From assembly GCA_023416575.1 (NCBI GenBank), contig JAEZHL010000267.1, positions 1 through 10,034 on the forward strand: 10,034 nt of DNA, read 5' to 3'. Below the pieces are notes generated by a model. It had not been told where the DNA came from. It saw nothing but the letters and a program-made list of their open reading frames with translations, and did not search any database. The DNA comes from Pseudomonadota bacterium (GTDB lineage: Bacteria; Pseudomonadota; Alphaproteobacteria; Rhizobiales; Hyphomicrobiaceae). Below, piece by piece: positions 5,097 to 10,034 of this stretch. Every line of letters starts with the position of its first letter. The stretch's first letter is position 1. A program made the translations under genes and the position numbers.

Positions 5097-6683
5097 ATGC
5101 TGACGGGAGCCAGGCTTCTCGTTTCCACGCTCGTTGCAGGCGCATTGCTGATCGGAGCTGCCGAGGCCCGGACAGTCAAGTGGGCGCGCGCCGGCGACTC
5201 GCTGACACTCGATCCGCACGCCCAGAACGAAGGCCCGACTCACGCGCTCGCGCACCATATCTACGAGCCTCTGATCATCCGTGACAATCAGGGTAAGCCG
5301 CTGCCGGCACTGGCGGAGTCCTGGCAGATCACGTCCGATCCCACCGTCTGGGAATTCAAGCTGCGGCAGGGCGTCAAGTTCCACGACGGCACGCCCTTCA
5401 CCGCGGACGACGTCATCTTCTCCTATGACCGCGCCCGGCAGCCGACCTCGGACATGAAATCGCTGCTGTCGTCCATCGACACGCTGATCAAGGTCAACGA
5501 CTACACCCTGCAGATCAAGACCAAGGGGCCCAATCCCCTGCTTCCGGCCAACCTCACCGACCTGTTCATCATGAGCAAGGCCTGGGCCGAGAAGAACAAC
5601 GCCACCAAGGTGCAGGACTTCAAGAACAAGGAGGAGAACTTCGCCGTCCGCAACGCCAACGGCACCGGGCCATTCGTGCTCGTCAGCCGCGAGCCCGACG
5701 TGAAGACGGTGATGCGCCGCAACGAGGAGTACTGGGGCAAAGGCCAGTTCCCGCTCGATATCAGCGAGCTGATTTATACGCCGATCAAGTCGGATGCGAC
5801 CCGCATCGCGGCGCTGCTGTCCGGGGAGGTCGATTTCGTCCAGGACGTGCCCGTCCAGGATATTCAGCGGCTCCAGGGCGACAACAAGCTGCGCGTAGCC
5901 GTCGGCCCCGAGAACCGCTCGATCTTCCTCGGCATGAACGTCGGCGATCCCGAGCTGAAGTCGTCCAACATCAAGGGCAAGAACCCCTTCGCCGACAAGC
6001 GCGTGCGGCAGGCGGTGAACATGGCGGTCAACCGGCAGGCCATCCAGCGCGTGGTCATGCGCGGCCAGTCGATCCCGACCGGCATCATCGCACCGCCAGG
6101 CGTGAACGGCTACACGAAGGACCTCGACGTCATCCCGCCGAACGACATCGAGAAAGCCAAGGCGATGGTAGCCGAGGCCGGTTATCCGGAGGGCTTCTCG
6201 GTCACGTTCAATTGCTCGAACGATCGCTACGTCAATGACGAGGCAATCTGCCAGGCGATCGTCGGCCAGCTGGCGCAGATCGGCATCAAGGCCAATCTGG
6301 TCTCGCAGTCGAAGTCCATCCACTTCCCGCTGATCCAGAAGAACGAGTCGGACTTCTTCTTCCTCGGGTGGGGGGTGCCGACTTTCGACAGCCACTACAT
6401 CTTCACGTTCCTCTACCACACGAAGACGGACAAGGAGGGCGGCTGGAATGGCACGCGCTTCTCCAATCCCGAGATCGACTCGATGACGGCCGGTCTCACC
6501 AAGGAGACGGACCTCACCAAGCGCAATGCCACGATCGCGCAGATCTGGAAGACGCTGCAGGATGAGACGATCTACGTCCCCATTCACATCCAGACGCTGG
6601 CCTACGCGATGAAGCCGGATCTCGAAATCCCGGTCGATATCTCGAACCAGCCGAAGCTGAAATTCGTGAAGATCAAGAAGTAG
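5097..6683 (+). CDS. ABC transporter periplasmic substrate-binding protein, family 5 (DppA/OppA class)
   Basis: This protein captures the substrate in the periplasm and delivers it to the two permeases encoded next. SBP_bac_5 receptors take oligopeptides but also nickel chelates, opines, glycosides and other compounds. The 528-residue length is normal. The signal peptide (ARLLVSTLVAGALLIGAAEA) is cleaved after residue 24. The mature protein starts as the family does, with SLTLDPHAQNEGPTHALAHH and YEPLI, followed by LAESWQI, the RQGVKFHDGTPFTADDV block and, later, NPFADKRVRQAVNMAVNR. The ATG at 5097 has GGAGGAGG (5083-5090) before it. It is the first gene of a five-gene importer operon driven by the promoter at 5027-5055, and is followed by a terminator hairpin that probably lowers read-through to the rest. 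I cannot tell the ligand from sequence; the hydrolase genes upstream hint at a cyclic or amide compound. Confidence 0.95.
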   Translation: MLTGARLLVSTLVAGALLIGAAEARTVKWARAGDSLTLDPHAQNEGPTHALAHHIYEPLIIRDNQGKPLPALAESWQITSDPTVWEFKLRQGVKFHDGTPFTADDVIFSYDRARQPTSDMKSLLSSIDTLIKVNDYTLQIKTKGPNPLLPANLTDLFIMSKAWAEKNNATKVQDFKNKEENFAVRNANGTGPFVLVSREPDVKTVMRRNEEYWGKGQFPLDISELIYTPIKSDATRIAALLSGEVDFVQDVPVQDIQRLQGDNKLRVAVGPENRSIFLGMNVGDPELKSSNIKGKNPFADKRVRQAVNMAVNRQAIQRVVMRGQSIPTGIIAPPGVNGYTKDLDVIPPNDIEKAKAMVAEAGYPEGFSVTFNCSNDRYVNDEAICQAIVGQLAQIGIKANLVSQSKSIHFPLIQKNESDFFFLGWGVPTFDSHYIFTFLYHTKTDKEGGWNGTRFSNPEIDSMTAGLTKETDLTKRNATIAQIWKTLQDETIYVPIHIQTLAYAMKPDLEIPVDISNQPKLKFVKIKK

Positions 6684-6697
6684 TAATCAGAGCACGC

Positions 6698-6723
6698 GGA
6701 GCCGGCCTTGTGCCGGCTCCTTT
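6698..6723 (+). terminator. Intercistronic terminator/attenuator between receptor and permease
   Basis: A perfect 9-bp stem, GGAGCCGGC (6698-6706) and GCCGGCTCC (6712-6720), with a 5-nt loop is followed by TTT then CG. It lies 14 nt after the receptor stop and 15 nt before the permease start. Such partial terminators are common after receptor genes of ABC operons and yield an excess of receptor. The short T-run suggests incomplete termination, or a 3' structure that protects the receptor mRNA. Confidence 0.7.
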
Positions 6724-6737
6724 CGTATTCGGACCCA

Positions 6738-7721
6738 ATGGTCGCCTACATCCTCAGAAGTGTCGCGCAGGCCGTTCTGGTACTGCTGGCCGTCGGCCTG
6801 ATCGCCTTCTCGATGTTCCGCTTCATCGGCGACCCCGTCGCCAATCTGGTCGGGCAGGAGGCGAGCCAGGCTGATCGCCGTGAGCTGGCGGAGCGGCTCG
6901 GCCTCAACGATCCCTTCGTCGTGCAGTTCGGCCGTTTCGTCGGCGATATCGCCCGCGGCGAGTTCGGCATGTCCTACCGGCACGGCCGCAAGGTCTCGGA
7001 CCTCATCGCCGAGAAGCTGCCGGCGACCGTCGAGCTGGCCATTCTATCGGCGTTGTTCGCCACGTTCGCTGGCGTCGCGCTCGGCGTCTACACGGCCATC
7101 CGACGAAACGGATTGCTGTCGCATTTGATCATGACGACGTCCCTCGTCGGCGTCAGCTTGCCGACGTTCCTGATCGGCATCGGGTTCATCTATCTCTTCG
7201 CCGTGGAGCTCCGATGGCTGCCCTCGTTCGGGCGCGGCGACACGGTAAAGATCGGATGGTGGTCGACAGGGCTGCTGACGGAATCCGGCCGCAAATCACT
7301 GATCATGCCGGTGCTGACGCTGGCTTTTTATCAGCTGACGCTCATCATGCGCTTGGTGCGCGCTCAGATGCTGGAGACGCTGAGGACCGACTACGTCAAG
7401 TTCGCCCGTGCGCGGGGGCTGCCCGAGCACCGGATCAATTTCAAGCATGCTCTGCGCAACACGCTGATCCCTGTGGTCACAATCGCGGGGCTGCAGCTCG
7501 GCTCCGTCGTCGCCTTCGCCATCGTGACTGAGAGCGTCTTCCAGTGGCCGGGCCTCGGCGCCCTGTTCGTGCAGGCGGTGCAGTTCGTCGACATTCCGGT
7601 GATGGCAACGTACCTGCTGTTCGTCGCGCTGGTGTTCGTGGTCGTGAACCTGATCGTCGATCTGCTCTATTTCGTGCTCGATCCGCGATTGCGCACGGCA
7701 CGGAATTTGGCGACGAAATAG
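6738..7721 (+). CDS. ABC transporter permease, DppB/OppB type
   Basis: This is one of two inner-membrane permeases that form the translocation channel of a Dpp/Opp-type importer. The 327-residue protein begins with a first membrane helix (about 9-29) and the long periplasmic stretch typical of the DppB side (RLGLNDPFVVQFGRFVGD, GEFGMSYRHG), then five further helices. The EAA loop that docks on the ATPase is ARARGLPEHRINFKHALRNT (about 222-241), and the C-terminus ends YFVLDPRLR, as in the family. I choose the ATG at 6738: a TTG-type start at 6708 in the same frame would lie inside the terminator hairpin and add 10 polar residues. The ribosome site is weak (cgga). Eleven bases separate it from the second permease, so the two are co-translated. 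Confidence 0.95.
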   Translation: MVAYILRSVAQAVLVLLAVGLIAFSMFRFIGDPVANLVGQEASQADRRELAERLGLNDPFVVQFGRFVGDIARGEFGMSYRHGRKVSDLIAEKLPATVELAILSALFATFAGVALGVYTAIRRNGLLSHLIMTTSLVGVSLPTFLIGIGFIYLFAVELRWLPSFGRGDTVKIGWWSTGLLTESGRKSLIMPVLTLAFYQLTLIMRLVRAQMLETLRTDYVKFARARGLPEHRINFKHALRNTLIPVVTIAGLQLGSVVAFAIVTESVFQWPGLGALFVQAVQFVDIPVMATYLLFVALVFVVVNLIVDLLYFVLDPRLRTARNLATK

Positions 7722-7732
7722 GCCGGGATCAG

Positions 7733-8692
7733 ATGCAGCAGCTCCAGCCCGTGCCCGCCAGCCGCAAGGATAGCTTCCGCGCCGTGCTCCGCCGTGCCTG
7801 GGATTCCGACCTGGCCTGGAGCTACCGCCGCTCGCCGGTGGCGATCCTCGCCAGCCTGACGACATTCGCCATCCTGCTCCTGGCGCTGCTGGCGCCGTGG
7901 ATCGCACCGCAGAACGCCTTCGATCCTGGTGCTATCCGTCTCGACGACGGGTTCCTGGAGCCGATGCAGCGCAGTCCCGGAACGGGCATGCTGCACGTGA
8001 TGGGGACCGATAGCCAGGGTCGCGACCTCCTGTCCGCCATTCTCTATGGCAGTCGCGTGTCGCTGCTCGTCGGCTTCGCCTCGGTCGGCTTCTCGATGGT
8101 GCTGGGCATCACGCTGGGGCTGATGGCGGGCTTCATCGGCGGGCGTACCGACGCAATCATCATGCGCGTCGCCGACGTGCAGCTCTCGTTTCCGGCGATC
8201 CTGATCGCGCTGCTGGTGTTCGGCGTCGGTCGTGGTCTGATCCATCCGTCGCAGCACGAGCAGATGGCCGTCGCCGTTCTCATCGTGGCGATCGGTCTAT
8301 CGCACTGGGCGCAGTACGCGCGCACCGTGCGCGGGTCGACCATGGTGGAGAAGGGCAAGGAATACGTGCAGGCGGCTCGCGTCATGGGCCGGTCGCCGTC
8401 CGCCATCATGCGCGAGCACGTTCTGCCCAACGTCGTCGGGCCTGTGCTGGTCATCGCCACGATCAATCTCGCACTCGCGGTCATCGAGGAGGCGACGCTG
8501 TCGTTCCTCGGCGTCGGCGTCCCGCCGACCCAGCCGTCGCTCGGCACCCTGATCCGGGTCGGCCAGCAGTTCCTGTTCTCGGGCGAATGGTGGATTCTGC
8601 TCTTCCCCGCGCTCGCGCTGATCATCCTCGCGCTCGCAATCAATCTGCTCGGCGACTGGCTGCGGGATGCGCTGAACCCGAGGCTGAAATGA
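7733..8692 (+). CDS. ABC transporter permease, DppC/OppC type
   Basis: This is the second inner-membrane permease, partner of the DppB-like protein. The 319-residue product has the N-terminal cytoplasmic segment typical of DppC, a first helix (about 43-62), then the family landmark MGTDSQGRDLLSAILYGSR (about 90-108) and the EAA loop AARVMGRSPSAIMREHVLPN (about 213-232), followed by FLGVGVPPTQPSLG and the ending LRDALNPRLK. The open frame runs back to 7544 but that part overlaps the DppB gene; the ATG at 7733, 11 nt after the previous stop, gives the family's normal N-terminus. Its stop overlaps by ATGA a small 32-codon frame that reaches the next gene. Confidence 0.95.
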   Translation: MQQLQPVPASRKDSFRAVLRRAWDSDLAWSYRRSPVAILASLTTFAILLLALLAPWIAPQNAFDPGAIRLDDGFLEPMQRSPGTGMLHVMGTDSQGRDLLSAILYGSRVSLLVGFASVGFSMVLGITLGLMAGFIGGRTDAIIMRVADVQLSFPAILIALLVFGVGRGLIHPSQHEQMAVAVLIVAIGLSHWAQYARTVRGSTMVEKGKEYVQAARVMGRSPSAIMREHVLPNVVGPVLVIATINLALAVIEEATLSFLGVGVPPTQPSLGTLIRVGQQFLFSGEWWILLFPALALIILALAINLLGDWLRDALNPRLK

Positions 8693-8787
8693 GAGCGATG
8701 GAGGGCCGGTCAATATTCACTCACCGATCCCTCTCGATCCTCCCGCGCGAGATGCGGGCTCGTCTCGTGCGGAGGCAGCAGCCATGA
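8689..8787 (+). CDS. Candidate 32-aa coupling peptide between dppC-like and dppD-like genes
   Basis: An ATG at 8689 overlaps the permease stop (ATGA, 8689-8692), and the frame stays open for 32 codons to a TGA at 8785-8787, which overlaps the ATPase ATG at 8784 in a second ATGA. A weak GAGG (8680-8683) lies 5 nt before it. The peptide starts MRAMEGRSIFTHRS and is strongly basic, with 8 arginines; it resembles no family I know. Its likely role, if real, is to carry ribosomes across the 91-bp gap so that the ATPase is translationally coupled to the permease. Because the ATPase has its own good GGAGG, and a 32-codon open frame in GC-rich DNA may arise by chance, I hold this lightly. Confidence 0.3.
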   Translation: MRAMEGRSIFTHRSLSILPREMRARLVRRQQP

Positions 8788-9767
8788 CGTCGCCTGCGCT
8801 TTCCGTACGCAACCTGCGCGTCGCCTTTGCGACGCGCCGCGCGGATCTCGTTGCGCTGGAGGATGTGTCTTTCGACATCCGGCCGGGCGAAGTGCTGGGC
8901 GTCGTCGGCGAGTCCGGGGCGGGCAAGTCCGTGACGGGGGCCGCGATCATCGGCCTCATCGAGCCACCCGGCCGCATCACGGGGGGTGAGATCCGCCTCG
9001 GCAGCGAGCGCATCGACAATCTCCCGCTGCGCGCCCTGCGCAAGGTGCGCGGCAAGCGCATCAGCATGGTGTTCCAGGATCCGTTGACGAGCCTCAACCC
9101 GCTGTTTCGAATCGGCGACCAGATCGTCGAGACCATGATGGTCCATCTCGACGTCACCGCCTCGCAAGCCCGCAAGCGGGCCATCGATCTCCTGAGCGAG
9201 GTCGGCATCCCGGCACCGGAGCAGCGCATCGACGCCTATCCGCACGAGTTGTCCGGCGGCATGCGCCAGCGTGTGGTTCTGGCCATGGTTCTGTGCACCG
9301 ACCCCGAGCTGATCATCGCCGACGAGCCGACGACGGCGCTCGACGTCTCGGTGCAGGCGCAGATCATTGCGCTTCTGAAAACGCTGGCGAAAGAGAAGGG
9401 CACCGCGGTGATGCTGATCACGCACGACATGGGCGTGATCGCGGAGACGGCTGACCGCGTTGCCGTCATGTACGCGGGGCGGATCGTCGAGATCGGGCCG
9501 GTTCGGGATGTGCTGAAGCATCCGCGGCATCCCTATACGCAGGGCCTCATGGGCTCCATTCCGACACTGACCGGCGACCGGGAGCGGCTGGTGCAGATCG
9601 CGGGCTCCATGCCGCGGCTCAATGCGCGGCCGCCGGGATGCGCCTTCAACCCGCGCTGCCCGCAGGTCATCGAGCGCTGCCGTGTGACCCGGCCGGCGCT
9701 CGCGGGGGACGAGCGTGTGCAAGTGGCCTGCTGGCGGGCGGGTGAGCCGGGTGAGGTGACAGCATGA
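8784..9767 (+). CDS. ABC transporter ATP-binding protein, DppD/OppD type
   Basis: One of two cytoplasmic ATPases that power the importer. All motifs are intact in the 327-residue protein: Walker A GESGAGKS (42-49), Q-loop glutamine Q98 (VFQDP), signature LSGGMRQ (156-162), Walker B LIIADEP (176-182, with E181), D-loop LDVS and the H-loop histidine H214 (ITHD). The C-terminal oligopeptide/dipeptide extension carries the cysteine pattern seen in this subfamily, CAFNPRCPQVIERC and, near the end, VACW, which in some relatives holds an iron-sulfur cluster. The ATG at 8784 has GGAGG (8771-8775) eight bases upstream. Its stop overlaps the next ATPase start by ATGA (9764-9767), so the two are translationally coupled. 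Confidence 0.96.
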   Translation: MTSPALSVRNLRVAFATRRADLVALEDVSFDIRPGEVLGVVGESGAGKSVTGAAIIGLIEPPGRITGGEIRLGSERIDNLPLRALRKVRGKRISMVFQDPLTSLNPLFRIGDQIVETMMVHLDVTASQARKRAIDLLSEVGIPAPEQRIDAYPHELSGGMRQRVVLAMVLCTDPELIIADEPTTALDVSVQAQIIALLKTLAKEKGTAVMLITHDMGVIAETADRVAVMYAGRIVEIGPVRDVLKHPRHPYTQGLMGSIPTLTGDRERLVQIAGSMPRLNARPPGCAFNPRCPQVIERCRVTRPALAGDERVQVACWRAGEPGEVTA

Positions 9768-10034
9768 CCGCAGCCGCCCTGGTCGAAGTCGAACGGCTCT
9801 CCCGGGTGTTCGACGTTTCCGGCCCCTGGCTCAACCGCTTGGTCGAAGGTCGGCCGCGACAGGCACTGACCGCGGTCGCCGATGTCTCGTTCGCGATCGG
9901 GCCGCGCGAGACGTTCGCCCTTGTCGGCGAATCCGGCTCGGGCAAGTCGACCATCGCCAAGATCATCGTCGGGCTTCTGCCGCCGAGCAACGGCGATGTT
10001 CGGATCGACGGCGTGTCGATGAGCGATCCCAAGG
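9764..10034 (+). CDS. ABC transporter ATP-binding protein, DppF/OppF type (partial, cut by window end)
   Basis: Second ATPase of the importer. Only the first 90 codons are present; the gene runs off the right edge with no stop. The ATG at 9764 overlaps the previous stop by ATGA. The translation starts MTAAALVEVERLSRVF and reaches Walker A GESGSGKS (55-62), then IIVGLLPPSNGDVRIDG. The insert between the first strand and the ALTAVADVSF segment (VSGPWLNRLVEGRPRQ) is typical of the DppF/OppF side rather than DppD. It completes a receptor-permease-permease-ATPase-ATPase order. Motifs after Walker A cannot be checked here. Confidence 0.93.
   Translation, partial: MTAAALVEVERLSRVFDVSGPWLNRLVEGRPRQALTAVADVSFAIGPRETFALVGESGSGKSTIAKIIVGLLPPSNGDVRIDGVSMSDPK

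Noticed and set aside
5049..6587. 512-codon open frame on the minus strand opposite the ABC receptor gene
   Set aside because: It lies fully antisense to a clear SBP_bac_5 gene; its Asp/Arg/Leu/Val-rich, motif-free translation is what GC-rich coding DNA gives in the opposite strand.
6708..6737. Upstream start for the DppB-type permease at 6708
   Set aside because: It would lie in the 3' half of the terminator hairpin and add a non-conserved polar segment.

Overview
The window is high-GC DNA from what is most likely an alphaproteobacterium of the order Hyphomicrobiales (Rhizobiales). The evidence is the codon use, the coaD-secreted cyclophilin gene pair, a Bug-type solute receptor, and a Dpp/Opp-type ABC operon. 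Genus cannot be called from sequence alone. No rRNA, tRNA, CRISPR array or insertion sequence was found.

Layout. (1) 15-1164, minus strand: a housekeeping block in which coaD (phosphopantetheine adenylyltransferase) is followed by a secreted cyclophilin-type prolyl isomerase with a probable TTG start. A 14-bp near-perfect tandem duplication lies across the coaD stop codon. (2) 1332-1829, plus strand: a lone 165-residue protein with a Cys/His/Asp pattern suggesting a papain-like (C39-like) fold, of a kind I associate with phage-derived genes. (3) 2077-3060: an orphan periplasmic receptor of the tripartite tricarboxylate transporter (Bug/TctC) family, with no TctA/TctB membrane genes in view. 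(4) 3131-3228: a G/C-rich palindromic intergenic element. (5) 3294-4907: a two-gene hydrolase unit of a COG3618-type TIM-barrel amidohydrolase/lactonase and a metal-dependent cyclase-family (KynB-like) hydrolase. (6) 5097 to the right edge: a five-gene ABC importer operon of the peptide/nickel (Dpp/Opp) class, with a substrate-binding protein, two permeases and two ATPases, the last cut by the window end.

How the genes may work together. The ABC operon has a good sigma70-type promoter (5027-5055) with a palindrome at the expected transcription start. An internal terminator after the receptor gene probably makes the receptor more abundant than the membrane and ATPase subunits. The two hydrolases share strand and orientation with the importer and lie just upstream of it. 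The best reading is a catabolic locus that imports an oligopeptide-like, cyclic amide or lactone compound and opens it hydrolytically. The substrate is not determinable here. The most unexpected detail is a 32-codon open frame that starts in an ATGA overlap with the second permease's stop and ends in an ATGA overlap with the first ATPase's start. It would bridge an apparent 91-bp gap by translational coupling.
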